From: Nitrospira sp.
Lineage (GTDB): Bacteria; Nitrospirota; Nitrospiria; Nitrospirales; Nitrospiraceae
Assembly (NCBI GenBank): GCA_030653545.1
Contig: JAURZE010000015.1
Location: 39,234 to 103,233, forward strand
DNA length: 64,000 nucleotides
Direction: 5' to 3'
The notes below the pieces were generated by a model. The model worked only from the letters and a program-made list of their open reading frames with translations, was not told where the DNA came from and did not search any database. The position numbers were made by a program, and so were the translations under genes. Positions 51,940 through 62,379 of the stretch are shown one piece after another (positions within the stretch are counted from its first letter, which is position 1; each line of letters starts with the position of its first letter).

Positions 51940-52952
51940 TGCCCGCCTCCCAGCGCACGATCCTGGTGATTCACCCTGGCGGACTGGGTGATGTGTTGCT
52001 GTCGATTGGTGCAATGGCCGTCCTGCGGAGTGCCTTCCCGCAACACAAGATGATCCTGCTCGCGGGGTCTGACGTAGGGCATCTACTGGGTCAGTGCGGG
52101 GTGATCGATCAATCTTTGCCGATCGAATCAAGCCGGTTCAGCGCGCTGTTTTCCGGAAGGGTGCAGATTTCAGATCTACCGCATGACCTCTTGAGGCGAT
52201 GCGATCTTGTGGTTGGATGGCTGAGTGATCGGGATGGTTCGATCCGGCGTGGGCTCCAGGAGGTGGGAGTTCCACGTGTGATGTTGCAATCGCCGGCTGA
52301 TGCCGGGGGGCATCACCAAAGCGATCGGTTTCTGGAGACGCTAAAGGGGGAATTTCCGGTCGGTGCGAACCCTTCCATCCGTCTCCGTCTTCCCGATCAG
52401 GTGCTGCAGGCGGGGATGGACGCACTTCGTGCCGTCGGGATCGAACAAACGGCGCCTCTGATCATGTGCCACCCGGGAAGCGGAAGCACGCACAAGTGTG
52501 TGCGAGCGGAGACGTGGGGCATGCTTATTCGGGGATGTCAGGCGAAGCGGTTCTTACCTGTGATGGTGCTAGGGCCTGCTGATGAGCAAGCCGAGGCCGC
52601 CATCCAGGCTCTGGGTCTTCCGGGAATGTTGATGCTTCGCCCTCCGTCCATCACGATGCTTGCCGCGATCCTGGCGCAGGCACAGGGGTATATCGGCCAC
52701 GATTCTGGCGTGACCCACCTGGCTGCCCTCCTGGGCGTGCCGACGGTGGCGATGTTCGGGCCAACCGATGAGCGGCAATGGGCTCCGCGCGGGGAGCAAG
52801 TGACTGTCGTGAGGGGAGGAGGCTGCTTGTGCGTAGGCTGGGACGCGGTGCGAGTCTGTGCGGCAAAGTCTTGTCTGAATGTGATGCCGGAGAAGGTTTT
52901 CGAGGCGCTTGATACCGTCGATTTTCGCTACCGTCGGGTAACAAATTCCTGA
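51939..52952 (+). CDS. Glycosyltransferase family 9 (heptosyltransferase-like)
   Basis: A 337-residue GT9 enzyme that starts inside the mobA stop. ILVIHPGGLGDVLLSIGAMAVL at the N-terminus and YIGHDSGVTHLAALLGVPTVAMFG near the C-terminus are the acceptor and ADP-heptose sites of LPS heptosyltransferases. The cytoplasmic-membrane enzyme probably adds a core sugar to lipopolysaccharide. The link to mobA is only positional. Confidence 0.87.
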   Translation: MPASQRTILVIHPGGLGDVLLSIGAMAVLRSAFPQHKMILLAGSDVGHLLGQCGVIDQSLPIESSRFSALFSGRVQISDLPHDLLRRCDLVVGWLSDRDGSIRRGLQEVGVPRVMLQSPADAGGHHQSDRFLETLKGEFPVGANPSIRLRLPDQVLQAGMDALRAVGIEQTAPLIMCHPGSGSTHKCVRAETWGMLIRGCQAKRFLPVMVLGPADEQAEAAIQALGLPGMLMLRPPSITMLAAILAQAQGYIGHDSGVTHLAALLGVPTVAMFGPTDERQWAPRGEQVTVVRGGGCLCVGWDAVRVCAAKSCLNVMPEKVFEALDTVDFRYRRVTNS

Positions 52953-53035
52953 CGCCTCACCTTGTCACACTATGTACCATATGCTACAGTGCAAAATTGT
53001 TTTTCTCTTTCTTCTCTAAGGACTTAGGAGATTTT

Positions 53036-54760
53036 GTGACGCAGGGGCTTGTGCAAGAACAGGTGGCGAATGCGGTCCAGGGAGCTCTCTCTGACGCAAA
53101 GGCGAAGGGGCAGTTGAAAATCGAGTCCTGGCCTACCGTCACCCTGGATGCGCCCAAGCGTCCGGAGTGGGGTGACCTTGCCACTACTGTTGCCATGTCT
53201 CTCGCGGCCTCAGAGAAACGCGCACCCCATGACATTGCTCAGATCATTGCCGATAATCTGTTGACCCGCGATCAATTATTCGAGCGAGTTGAGATCGTCC
53301 GGCCAGGTTTTCTCAACCTGACCGTCAAGCCTGCCATCTGGTTAGAAGTTTTGCGGGACATCGAGCGGAAAGGCGCGGCCTACGGCACGTCGGTGGTCGG
53401 AGTCGGGAAGCGCGTGTTGGTCGAATATGTCAGTGCCAATCCCACCGGGCCGCTTCATGTGGGGCATGGGCGAGGCGCCGCGGTTGGTCAAGCATTGGCA
53501 CGGCTGCTGAGAGCGGTCGGATACGACGTGGTCAGTGAATACTACATCAATGACGCCGGCCGACAGATGAAACTCCTGGGCGCTTCCGTGTACGCACGGT
53601 TGCAGGAGCTTGCGGGGACGCCCGTCACGTTTCCGGAAGACGGTTACCACGGCGAGTATATCCGTCTTGCGGCTGAACAGATTCAGGAGTCAGACGGGGC
53701 GACGCTGGCGACGATGTCTCCGGTGGAGGCCGAGCAACGCTGTCGTGATCTGGCCTATCGGACCCTGCTGCAGCGCATTCGTGAAGATCTGTCGATGTTA
53801 GGCATTGAGTTTGAGTCCTGGTTCAGCGAAGCCTCGCTCATTGAGTCCGGCGCCGTCGAGCGGGCTTTCGCAGAGCTAAAGAGTCAGGACCTCTTATTTG
53901 AGGAGGACGGGGCCTGGTGGTTTCGGTCGTCCCGATTCGGTGATGAAAAGGATCGCGTCGTCCGCAAAAAGGACGGCGAATGTACCTACCTCGCTTCCGA
54001 CATCGCGTACCATCGCGACAAGCTCCAGCGGGGCTATGACCTGTTGATCGATGTCTGGGGCGCCGATCACCACGGATATATCCCGCGCATGCAGGGGGTC
54101 ATTCAAGCTTACGGGCATCCGAAAGAGCGGCTACAGGTCGTGCTGGTGCAACTCGTGAAGTTGTTGCGAGGCGGCGTCGAAGTCAAAATGTCGAAACGCT
54201 CCGGCGAATTCATTACGATGCGCGAGGTAATCGATGAGGTGGGTGTCGATGCCGCCATGTTCTTCTTTCTGATGCGGGATTCGAACACGCATTTGGATTT
54301 TGATTTGGAGTTGGCCAAGCAGCGGTCCTCGGACAACCCCGTCTATTACGTGCAGTATGTCCATGCCAGGATTGCGAGCCTCTGGCGGGTGGCCGCGGCG
54401 CGTGGAATTGCCTGCCCGACGGCGGCGGAAGCCGATCTGACGGTGCTGACCGATCCCGACGAGCTTGCCTTGATCCGGAAGCTCTCGATGTTTCCTGAAG
54501 TGTTGGAGGCGAGCGCGCTGGCGTTTGAGCCGCATCGCCTGACCTACTATCTTCAGCAGCTCGCGGCCCTGCTGCACACTTTTTACAACAAGCATCGGAT
54601 TCTTCCTCCGGCGGCCGATCTGGAGACCGGCGACGCGCCCGTGGCGGAGGAGATATCTCCTAAGACGACGGCAGCTCGGTTGGTGTTGATGCGGGCTGTA
54701 CAGCAGGTCGTGAAAAACGGATTGACCGTCCTGGGGATTTCAGCTCCCGAGCAGATGTAA
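53036..54760 (+). CDS. argS: Arginyl-tRNA synthetase
   Basis: From a GTG five bases after TAGGAG it has 574 residues; an ATG at 52997 has no ribosome site. The class-I motifs are HVGHGRGAAVG (HIGH) near residue 131 and KMSKRSGEF (KMSKS-like). SANPTGPLHVGH and DVWGADHHGYIPRM are ArgRS-specific, and the DALR anticodon-binding domain ends the protein. Charges tRNA-Arg. Followed 17 bases on by tgt. Confidence 0.95.
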   Translation: MTQGLVQEQVANAVQGALSDAKAKGQLKIESWPTVTLDAPKRPEWGDLATTVAMSLAASEKRAPHDIAQIIADNLLTRDQLFERVEIVRPGFLNLTVKPAIWLEVLRDIERKGAAYGTSVVGVGKRVLVEYVSANPTGPLHVGHGRGAAVGQALARLLRAVGYDVVSEYYINDAGRQMKLLGASVYARLQELAGTPVTFPEDGYHGEYIRLAAEQIQESDGATLATMSPVEAEQRCRDLAYRTLLQRIREDLSMLGIEFESWFSEASLIESGAVERAFAELKSQDLLFEEDGAWWFRSSRFGDEKDRVVRKKDGECTYLASDIAYHRDKLQRGYDLLIDVWGADHHGYIPRMQGVIQAYGHPKERLQVVLVQLVKLLRGGVEVKMSKRSGEFITMREVIDEVGVDAAMFFFLMRDSNTHLDFDLELAKQRSSDNPVYYVQYVHARIASLWRVAAARGIACPTAAEADLTVLTDPDELALIRKLSMFPEVLEASALAFEPHRLTYYLQQLAALLHTFYNKHRILPPAADLETGDAPVAEEISPKTTAARLVLMRAVQQVVKNGLTVLGISAPEQM

Positions 54761-54777
54761 CGGAACGTACTCGCACG

Positions 54778-55944
54778 ATGATGCAGTTCACGATCAAACA
54801 GCAGGACCGACAGACCAAGGGGCGGCTGGGACAGCTCCGTACCGCCCGGGCCGTCATCGACACGCCCACGTTCATGCCGGTGGGGTCGTTGGGGCCGGTG
54901 AAAGGGCTGGAGCCCGAGGATCTTCACGATCTCGGGTTCAGGCTCATGCTGAATAATGCGTACCATCTCTACTTGCGGCCCGGGCATAAAATTGTGGCGG
55001 AGTTGGGCGGGTTGCACGCATTTACCGGATGGCCTGGCGCGATCCTGACCGATAGCGGCGGGTTTCAGATTTTTAGCTTGGCGAAACTCTGCAAGATCAC
55101 CGATGAGGGCGTGACGTTTCAGTCGCACATCGACGGCTCGACGCATTTCATCACGCCCGAAACGGCGATCGAAATCGAAGAGGCGCTCGGCGCCGATATC
55201 ATCATGGCGTTCGATCAATGTGTCGCCCTGCCGGCGTCGCGCGCGGCGATTCTGGAGGGTTTGCGGCGGACGACGTCGTGGGCGAAACGCTGTCAGGCGA
55301 GCCGGCGCCGGAACGATCAGGCGCTCTTCGGCATTGTCCAGGGCGGACTGGAAGCCGATCTCAGGAGACAGTCGGCCCAGGAGCTGGTGGCGCTGGATTT
55401 TGAAGGCTATGCCATCGGTGGACTGTCCGTCGGGGAGAGCAAGGCCGATATGTATGCGATGTTGGATGTGACCGCTCCGGAACTGCCGGAGTCCAAGCCG
55501 CGCTATCTGATGGGGGTGGGCCTTCCGGAGGACCTCATCGAAGGGGTGGCTCGCGGGGTCGATATGTTTGATTGCGTGGTGCCGTCCCGCCATGGGCGGA
55601 CCGGATGGCTCTTTACGGGGTTCGGCCGTGTATCCATCAAGCAGGCGCAATTCAAACAGGACGAACGGCCGATCGATCCCGACTGCGGCTGTCCGGTATG
55701 CAAACGCTATTCGCGCGCCTATCTGCATCACCTCTTCAACGTGAAGGAGATGCTCGGATCGCGACTGAATACGATTCACAACCTTTGGTATTTTGCTGAT
55801 CTGATGCAACGAGTGCGCTCGTCGATCGAGCGAGGGACATTTCTCACAATGCGCGAGGAGTTTTATCGCGCGCGGGCGGAAGCCGAGCGGACCGGCGGCG
55901 AGACAGCAATCGCCGCGCAGGAACCGCGGGCCGGCCTCGACTAG
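54778..55944 (+). CDS. tgt: Queuine tRNA-ribosyltransferase
   Basis: A 388-residue TGT. ILTDSGGFQIFSLAK carries the general-base Asp (near residue 90-95), DCVVPSRHGRTGWLF the nucleophile region, and CGCPVCKRYSRAYLHHLF the zinc site. It exchanges guanine 34 for preQ1 in GUN-anticodon tRNAs. It starts ATG-ATG, and is followed by yajC, the usual tgt-yajC-secD-secF order. Confidence 0.96.
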   Translation: MMQFTIKQQDRQTKGRLGQLRTARAVIDTPTFMPVGSLGPVKGLEPEDLHDLGFRLMLNNAYHLYLRPGHKIVAELGGLHAFTGWPGAILTDSGGFQIFSLAKLCKITDEGVTFQSHIDGSTHFITPETAIEIEEALGADIIMAFDQCVALPASRAAILEGLRRTTSWAKRCQASRRRNDQALFGIVQGGLEADLRRQSAQELVALDFEGYAIGGLSVGESKADMYAMLDVTAPELPESKPRYLMGVGLPEDLIEGVARGVDMFDCVVPSRHGRTGWLFTGFGRVSIKQAQFKQDERPIDPDCGCPVCKRYSRAYLHHLFNVKEMLGSRLNTIHNLWYFADLMQRVRSSIERGTFLTMREEFYRARAEAERTGGETAIAAQEPRAGLD

Positions 55945-55963
55945 CGTAAGGGGAGCCAGAGTT

Positions 55964-56302
55964 ATGATGATGGTCGTGATGGCGTCGGTGGCGTGGGCTG
56001 AGGGGCCCGGGGGCGGCGGGAGCACATCGAGTTCGCTGCTCTCGTTGGTGCCGTTTGTCCTGATCTTTGTGATTTTCTATTTCCTGCTGATTCTGCCGCA
56101 GCAGAAGCGGCAAAAGCAGCAAAAGGCGATGCTCGACGATCTAAAGAAGGGGGACAAGGTCATCACGGCGTCGGGCTTCTGGGGGACCATCACGAATCTC
56201 GGGAAAGAGACGGTGACGCTGCAGATTGCCGACAATACCAAGGTCAAGATTCAGAAAGAGCATATCGCGAAAATACGGGCGGAAGACGACGACAAAGAGT
56301 AG
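55964..56302 (+). CDS. yajC: Sec translocase accessory subunit YajC
   Basis: A 112-residue YajC. A Gly/Ser-rich leader is followed by one transmembrane helix (VPFVLIFVIFYFLLILPQQK) and the conserved soluble part LDDLKKGDKVITASGFWGTI. It associates with SecDF in the cytoplasmic membrane. Start ATG-ATG-ATG 19 bases after tgt. Confidence 0.93.
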   Translation: MMMVVMASVAWAEGPGGGGSTSSSLLSLVPFVLIFVIFYFLLILPQQKRQKQQKAMLDDLKKGDKVITASGFWGTITNLGKETVTLQIADNTKVKIQKEHIAKIRAEDDDKE

Positions 56303-56322
56303 CCGGACGACGTTAATCACAC

Positions 56323-56444
56323 GAGAATGCTCGAACAGGCTGCCCGGCAAGGCCGCAGCAAGCGAAAAGGCGAGGCGTACGCGGCGGTACGGTGAGCCTC
56401 TGAGCGCGGCGAGAACGACGCTGGCGGGCTGTTTCAGCATTCTG
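56323..56444. repeat. Palindromic intergenic element between yajC and secD
   Basis: Outer arms starting GAATGCTCGAACAGGCTGCC and ending GGGCTGTTTCAGCATTC are near-complementary over about 25 bases, and an inner hairpin pairs GAGGCGTAC with GTACGGTGAGCCTC. The size and layered symmetry are those of interspersed palindromic repeats, which I believe are frequent in Nitrospira genomes. It does not end in a T-run, although it may still affect secD expression. Confidence 0.65.
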
Positions 56445-56464
56445 CAAGAGAGGGTGGCAGAGAC

Positions 56465-58108
56465 ATGAAAAAAGTTGGTGGACGGTTTGCATTGCTTGCA
56501 CTGGTGGTTGTGCTGTCGGTGGTGTTCTTCCTGCCGTCGTACAAGCCGTTGTATCAGGCCTTGCCCGACTGGGCGCGGAAGATTCTGCCGGATAAGGGCA
56601 TTACGCTGGGGTTGGATCTCCAGGGCGGCATTCACATGGTGATGGAGGTCGATGAAGACCGGGCGGTCGAGATCGCCGTCGAGCGGTCGGTCGCATCGTT
56701 GCAGGATGTCTTGGTCGACAAGAAGCTGCCGGCTGAATCGGTGAAACGGACCGCCGCGAATCAGGTCACTATTCAGTTTGCCAACGCCGAACTGAAAGCG
56801 CAGATCCAGAAGCTCGTGGATGAGTATCCCACGTTCTTTGAAGTGGATGCCGCGGGGTCGGCCAACAGTCTGGTCTGGGAGTTGCGCGAGACGGAGATCA
56901 AGCGGATCAAGGATTCGGCGATCAATCAGGCGCTCGAAACGATTCGGAACCGGATCGACCAGTTCGGCGTGTCCGAGCCGCTGGTACAGCGTCAGGGATT
57001 GAAGCAGATTGTCGTGCAATTGCCGGGTGTCAAAGAGCCGAAGCGGGCGAAGGATCTCATCAAGGAAACCGCCTTGCTCGAGTTCAAGATGCTCGACGAA
57101 GACAATCAGATGAAGATGGATTTCCCTGCCCGCATCCCGAAGGAAAAAGAGGCCGAAGTCTTGGCGCAGTTCCAGGGCAAGGTGCCGGAGGGCGATCAGA
57201 TCCTGTTCGAGCACCAAGTCGACAAAGACACCGGCCGGGAATTCCGGACGCCGTACCTCGTGAAGAAGCGGGTGATGCTGACGGGCGATGTCTTGAGCGA
57301 CGCGCGGGTCTCCATCGGAGAGTTCAACGACCCCTATGTCTCTATTACCTTTGACGGCAAAGGCGGTCGGGAGTTTGAGCGGATCACCGGTGAGAATATC
57401 AAGAAGCGCATGGCCGTCGTGCTCGACAACACGATCTATTCTGCGCCGGTAATTCAGGACCGGATCTCCGGCGGACGGGCTCAGATCACCGGGACGTTCA
57501 GCACGCAGGAGGCCAACGATTTGGCCATCGTCCTTCGCGCCGGCGCATTGCCGGCTCCATTGAAGATCATTCAAGACCTCACCGTCGGGCCGTCGCTTGG
57601 ACAGGATTCTATCGATCAGGGTATGAAATCCACCTTCATCGCCGGACTGCTGGTGGTGGTGTTTATGATCGTGTATTACCGCTTGTCCGGAGTGATCGCC
57701 GATTTCGCGCTCTTGCTCAACCTGATTTGTTTGCTCGGAGCGCTTTCGGCCCTGAACGCCACGCTGACGTTGCCGGGCATCGCGGGCATTGTGCTGACCA
57801 TCGGTATGGGCGTGGACTCCAATGTGCTGATCTTCGAGCGCATTCGCGAAGAATTGCGGGCAGGAAAAGCCGTGCGCCTGGCGGTGGACGGCGGCTATGA
57901 CAAGGCGCTGCTCACGATCATCGACGCGCACGTGACGACGTTGATCACGGGCGTGGCGCTGTTCTTGTTCGGCACCGGTCCGATTAAAGGATTTGCCGTG
58001 ACGTTGTGCTTGGGGATCGCGATCAATCTGTTCACGGCCTTCGTCGGAACCAAGGTCGTATTTGATCTGCTGAATCAAGGTAAGAAAGTGGACACGCTCA
58101 GCATTTAG
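56465..58108 (+). CDS. secD: Protein translocase subunit SecD
   Basis: A 547-residue SecD with an N-terminal helix (residues 8-26), the signature LGLDLQGGIHMVMEVDED, a large periplasmic P1 domain (about 60-350) and five further helices (about 375-530) with GIVLTIGMGVDSNVLIFERI. SecD uses proton motive force to complete Sec export. AGAGGGTGG lies before the ATG. Followed by secF after 55 bases. Confidence 0.96.
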   Translation: MKKVGGRFALLALVVVLSVVFFLPSYKPLYQALPDWARKILPDKGITLGLDLQGGIHMVMEVDEDRAVEIAVERSVASLQDVLVDKKLPAESVKRTAANQVTIQFANAELKAQIQKLVDEYPTFFEVDAAGSANSLVWELRETEIKRIKDSAINQALETIRNRIDQFGVSEPLVQRQGLKQIVVQLPGVKEPKRAKDLIKETALLEFKMLDEDNQMKMDFPARIPKEKEAEVLAQFQGKVPEGDQILFEHQVDKDTGREFRTPYLVKKRVMLTGDVLSDARVSIGEFNDPYVSITFDGKGGREFERITGENIKKRMAVVLDNTIYSAPVIQDRISGGRAQITGTFSTQEANDLAIVLRAGALPAPLKIIQDLTVGPSLGQDSIDQGMKSTFIAGLLVVVFMIVYYRLSGVIADFALLLNLICLLGALSALNATLTLPGIAGIVLTIGMGVDSNVLIFERIREELRAGKAVRLAVDGGYDKALLTIIDAHVTTLITGVALFLFGTGPIKGFAVTLCLGIAINLFTAFVGTKVVFDLLNQGKKVDTLSI

Positions 58109-58163
58109 CCGTGATGCTGATGGCGGAAGACTGAGAGCTGAACACGACGAAAAGGGAGTGAGC

Positions 58164-59081
58164 ATGTTAGAGATTCTCGGAAAAACAAACTTCGATTTCA
58201 TGGGTAAGCGCAAGATCGCGTTTATCTTTTCGGGCATTATGGTGTTGTTCGGGTTGATTGCTCTGGTGCAGATCTCGCGCGGGGCCGCCAATCTCGGGAT
58301 CGACTTTGCCGGCGGGACGGCCGTGCAGCTCAAGTTTGATCAGGCGATTCGGATCGAGGAGGCGCGGAAGGCTCTGGAGTCGAACGGGCTGAGCAATGCG
58401 GAGTTGCAGGAATTCGGGCAGGACAATAAATTGCTCGTCCGCATTAAAGCCTCGACCACCATTGAGGAAAAGACGGCCGAACGGGTCATGGCGGTGTTCT
58501 CAAAAGAATTCCCGAATAATAAATTTGTCGTGGATGCGTCGACGGAAATCGGCCCGACCATCGGGAAGAAGCTGCAGGAAGATGCGCTCATCGCGATCGT
58601 CATCTCGTTTGCCGGAATCATCATGTACATTGCGGCCCGGTTCGAGTTGCGCTTCGGCGTCGCGGCCGCCCTGGCCACGTTCCACGATGTGCTCGCCGTG
58701 CTGGGTGCCTTTTATCTGCTGGATAAAGAAATCACCCTGCTCGTGGTGACGGCGTTGCTCACGCTGGCGGGTTATTCACTGACCGATACCGTCGTGGTAT
58801 TCGACCGGATCAGAGAAAACTTGCGGATCAGGCGGCGGGACTCGGAAGAGAGCATGATCAACAGCGCGGTGAACCAGGTCCTCAGCCGCACGATTGTCAC
58901 CAGCTTGACGGTGGTGCTGGTGCTGATCCCGCTGACGCTGGCCGGCGGCGAAGTCTTGCATGATTTTTCGCTCGCCCTTCTGAGTGGCGTCATCTTCGGA
59001 ACCTATTCGTCGGTGTTCGTCGCCAGTCCGTTGCTTCTCCTCTGGCCGGGCGCCAGCGGACGGATGATGAAGCGGAGCTAA
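58164..59081 (+). CDS. secF: Protein translocase subunit SecF
   Basis: From the ATG with AAGGGAG five bases ahead it has 305 residues. Signatures are NLGIDFAGGTAVQLKFD, then DTVVVFDRIRENL in the fourth helix. It pairs with SecD. The GTG at 58158 lies inside the ribosome site and is unlikely. Confidence 0.95.
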   Translation: MLEILGKTNFDFMGKRKIAFIFSGIMVLFGLIALVQISRGAANLGIDFAGGTAVQLKFDQAIRIEEARKALESNGLSNAELQEFGQDNKLLVRIKASTTIEEKTAERVMAVFSKEFPNNKFVVDASTEIGPTIGKKLQEDALIAIVISFAGIIMYIAARFELRFGVAAALATFHDVLAVLGAFYLLDKEITLLVVTALLTLAGYSLTDTVVVFDRIRENLRIRRRDSEESMINSAVNQVLSRTIVTSLTVVLVLIPLTLAGGEVLHDFSLALLSGVIFGTYSSVFVASPLLLLWPGASGRMMKRS

Positions 59082-59199
59082 CGGAAACGGGGCGCTCGTT
59101 GTTCGCGCCTGTGCGCCGACGCCGGTTGGTCGGCAGGCGCGAACCCCCCGGATTCCGGATGCCGTCGGTTTCTGTCCGCATGCTGCTTGGGGCATCAGT

Positions 59200-62100
59200 A
59201 TGACACTCTGGAGTCGGTCTCACAGTCTCCAGCAGAAAATCATCACGGCGATCGTGATGGTGGGTCTCCTGCCACTCAGTCTCTCCCTCCTGCTCAGTTA
59301 CGTGGAAGAACGGCGGGCCCTCCGCGAGGCTATCGGCGCCAATTTCAAGGAAGTGGCGGTCGAGGCGTCGCGTCGGACCGAGATGCATGTGACGCGCGGG
59401 ATCAACGAAGCGCAGCAACTCGGGACCACCCCCTTCCTCCGCACGGCCGTGACGGAGTCGAACCGCACCTATGAGGGGAAGGACGAGCGTGCGATTGATG
59501 CCATGATCAAAGACTGGCAGCAACGCTGGCGCCAGCGCGACACCCGCAGCGAGTTCCCGCTGTTCATCAACCGCATCGTCACGAATTATCTCATCCGCTG
59601 GCACGATATCCGGAAGTCCGATTACGTCGGGATTCTGGTGACGGACGCCCGCGGCGCCCTCGTGGTGAGTTCGATCCCCCAGGTGGAGTATTTCTACGGC
59701 AAGACGCCCTGGTGGACGGCGCTGGTGAAGTCGCAAGTATCCCGTCCGTACGTCAGCGATATCGCCTTCGATCCGGCCTTCGGAACGCACGTCGTGGTCG
59801 TGGCGGTGCCGATCATTGAGGACGGTGGCCGGGGGGTCATCGGCGCCGTGACCATTTTGCTCCGGCGCGACACGCTGTTCCATTCGATCGGCGAAGTGTC
59901 GATCGGCTCATCCGGCCACGCGATGCTCTTCAACTCCGACGGCGTTTCCTTGATTTGTCCGGTGTTGTCGCCTGAAGAGCATACGATGACGCCGGAACTG
60001 GTCAGGACCATCGTGCAGGAGAAGGCCGGTTGGGCCATCGCGCCTGACGACTCCCATGGGAGCCACAATGCCTTGATCGGATTCGCTCCGGTGCGGTTCA
60101 GCGAACCCCTGGCGCCCGGCAGTATGGGCGGAAAACAATGGGTAACGGTCATTCGGCAGGATCCGGAAGAGACCTACGCTCCTCTGGGACGTCTCGTCGG
60201 CCGAGTGTTGCTGTATGGAGTGGTGGTGTTTGCCGTGCTGGTGGGCACGGGGTTGATCGTGGCCCGGCGGATCGCCAGGCCGATCAAAATCTTGCACGAC
60301 GGTGTTCTGGAGATCGCCAGCGGCCGGCTCGATCAGACCTTGCAGATCCGAACAGGGGATGAGATCGAACACCTGGCCGGCGCCTTCAATCAGATGGCCG
60401 CTAATCTAAAGTTGTCGTTTGCGCAAATCGAACAGCGGATGCTCGAAGTGCGGCGGTTGGAGGAAAAGTATCGGGATCTGATCGAGCATTCCCCGGAAAT
60501 GATTTATCAGCTGGACCGGGCAGGGCAATTTGTCCATGTGAACCAGACCGGGCTGGAGAAACTCGGGTACAGCCTCGACGAAATGTTGGCCATGCGGCTC
60601 TGGGACGTGGTGCCGCCGGACCAGGCGGGGCATGTCCTGAGCTATCTTGAACGGCTCATGGTGAAAGGCCGCAACACCATTGAAACGATCTTTCTTGCGA
60701 AGGACGGCCGTCAGATCGACGTGGAGATCCATGCCACGGCGTTGTTCGATCAGGAGGGGGGCGGCATCGTCCATACGCGCGCATTCGTACGGGACGTGAC
60801 CGAGCGGCATCAGTTGGAGCGGCAGCTTCAGCAATATACGAGCAAACTCGAAACGGCCGTCTCCGAGCGGACTCAGCAGTTGGTCGCGTCGCAGGCGCGC
60901 TATAAGGCGCTCTTCGATCTTGTGGCCGACTCCGTCTTCATGGTGGATCGCGACGGGAAGATCGTGGCGGTCAACCAGCGGGAAGAGCAGGCCTTGGGCT
61001 ATTCGGAGTCGTCGGTCGTTGGGCGCAGTATCTTCGACATCGCTCTGCCCGCGTTTCGCGAGGGGGTTCGTGCCTTGTTGATGGAATTGGCCGGAGGGCA
61101 GCGGCAGGTCCCTACCCACGAGATCGCTGTTCTCACCGCCGCCGGTGTCGAGACCCCGGTTGAAATGGATCTGATTCGCACCGGCGCCGCCGAGGCCCCG
61201 TTGATTATGGTGCAGCTCCGCGACATCACCGACCGGAAGCGGATGGAACGGCAGCTGCGGTCTTACCGAGATGAACTGGAAGTGAAAGTCCGGGAGCGCA
61301 CGAAGGAAATCGAAGAGACGAAGCAGTATCTAGAAAACCTGCTTGAAAATGCGAACGATGTCATTTACACGCTGGACACCGAACAGCGCTTCACTTACGT
61401 CAACAGTAAGATTGAAGCCTGGGGTTACCGGAAAGACGACCTCATTGGCCGGCCCTACCTGTCCCTGTTATCTAAGCGGCACCGGGGGCGCCGGCTCAAG
61501 AGCACGCTCGATATCGGCGCAAAGCAGGTGTACGAGGTCGAAGTGGTTACCCGCACGGGCGAGGCCCGGTCTGTTATGGTGAGTGTGTCGCCGTTGCACG
61601 GGGTGGACGGGGAGATACTTGGCGTCCTCGGGATCGCCCGCGATATGACCGACACGAAAAAACTGGAACAGCAAATCAGGAATTCGGAGAAATTGGCGTC
61701 CGTCGGCAAGCTCGCGGCGGGAGTGGCCCACGAGATCAACAATCCGTTAGGTGGCATCCTGAACTGCCTCTACAATCTCGGAAAGGGGACGATCGCACCG
61801 GCCCGGCGCGAGGAGTATTTGGCTTCGATGGAAGACGGATTGCACCGTGTGCAGAAGATCGTCCGGCAGTTGTTGGATTTCTCTCAGCAGCATCAGCCGG
61901 AGTTTGCGCCGGCCGACATCAACACGGTGATCGAACGGGTGCTGGTGCTGACGACCCATTTGTTCGCGCCGAATCGGATTGTGCTCGAGTCCTCTCTAGG
62001 CAACGGGTTGCCGGCGGTCATGATCGACCGGCATATGATCGAGCAAGTCTTGATGAATCTGATTTTGAATGCCGTCCAGGCGATGAAAGAGGGCGGCGTC

Positions 62101-62379
62101 CTCTCGATCCGGACCTGGGTCGAAGAGGGGATCTGTCTGGTGGAAATTCGAGACACCGGGTCCGGTATTCCGGCGGCGGTGCTGCCGAAGATTTTTGATC
62201 CGTTCTTCACGACCAAGCGCGAAGGTGAAGGGACGGGGTTGGGTTTGTCGGTGAGTCTCGGGATTGTTGAGCGTCATGGAGGCAAGATTCTTGTGGATAG
62301 TGAAGTCGGCAAAGGCACAGTCTTTACTCTTTGGTTGCCCGTCTCCCGCGAGCGGCAGCCGGTGGAGCGGGTTTCATGA
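59200..62379 (+). CDS. Large dCache-HAMP-PAS hybrid-type sensor histidine kinase
   Basis: A 1,059-residue kinase. First helix at residues 13-30, a periplasmic dCache-type domain (about 35-330), second helix near 340-362, HAMP (about 362-412), three PAS domains (about 430-555, 570-690, 715-830, with coiled linkers such as [17 protein letters not shown]), a HisKA domain with [14 protein letters not shown] (phospho-His H844), and a HATPase with DTGSGIPAA and [13 protein letters not shown]. No receiver is attached. Its stop overlaps the NtrC-type gene (ATGA), so that is its partner. Confidence 0.93.
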   Translation: MTLWSRSHSLQQKIITAIVMVGLLPLSLSLLLSYVEERRALREAIGANFKEVAVEASRRTEMHVTRGINEAQQLGTTPFLRTAVTESNRTYEGKDERAIDAMIKDWQQRWRQRDTRSEFPLFINRIVTNYLIRWHDIRKSDYVGILVTDARGALVVSSIPQVEYFYGKTPWWTALVKSQVSRPYVSDIAFDPAFGTHVVVVAVPIIEDGGRGVIGAVTILLRRDTLFHSIGEVSIGSSGHAMLFNSDGVSLICPVLSPEEHTMTPELVRTIVQEKAGWAIAPDDSHGSHNALIGFAPVRFSEPLAPGSMGGKQWVTVIRQDPEETYAPLGRLVGRVLLYGVVVFAVLVGTGLIVARRIARPIKILHDGVLEIASGRLDQTLQIRTGDEIEHLAGAFNQMAANLKLSFAQIEQRMLEVRRLEEKYRDLIEHSPEMIYQLDRAGQFVHVNQTGLEKLGYSLDEMLAMRLWDVVPPDQAGHVLSYLERLMVKGRNTIETIFLAKDGRQIDVEIHATALFDQEGGGIVHTRAFVRDVTERHQLERQLQQYTSKLETAVSERTQQLVASQARYKALFDLVADSVFMVDRDGKIVAVNQREEQALGYSESSVVGRSIFDIALPAFREGVRALLMELAGGQRQVPTHEIAVLTAAGVETPVEMDLIRTGAAEAPLIMVQLRDITDRKRMERQLRSYRDELEVKVRERTKEIEETKQYLENLLENANDVIYTLDTEQRFTYVNSKIEAWGYRKDDLIGRPYLSLLSKRHRGRRLKSTLDIGAKQVYEVEVVTRTGEARSVMVSVSPLHGVDGEILGVLGIARDMTDTKKLEQQIRNSEKLASVGKLAAGVAHEINNPLGGILNCLYNLGKGTIAPARREEYLASMEDGLHRVQKIVRQLLDFSQQHQPEFAPADINTVIERVLVLTTHLFAPNRIVLESSLGNGLPAVMIDRHMIEQVLMNLILNAVQAMKEGGVLSIRTWVEEGICLVEIRDTGSGIPAAVLPKIFDPFFTTKREGEGTGLGLSVSLGIVERHGGKILVDSEVGKGTVFTLWLPVSRERQPVERVS

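Noticed and set aside
54583..56025. 480-codon - strand frame opposite tgt
   Set aside because: Antisense shadow of tgt; the product has no recognisable domain and no ribosome site.
56141..58333. 730-codon open frame on the - strand opposite secD/secF
   Set aside because: Mirror of highly GC-biased coding DNA; low-complexity, Arg/His/Asp-rich product with no domain, fully antisense to secD.
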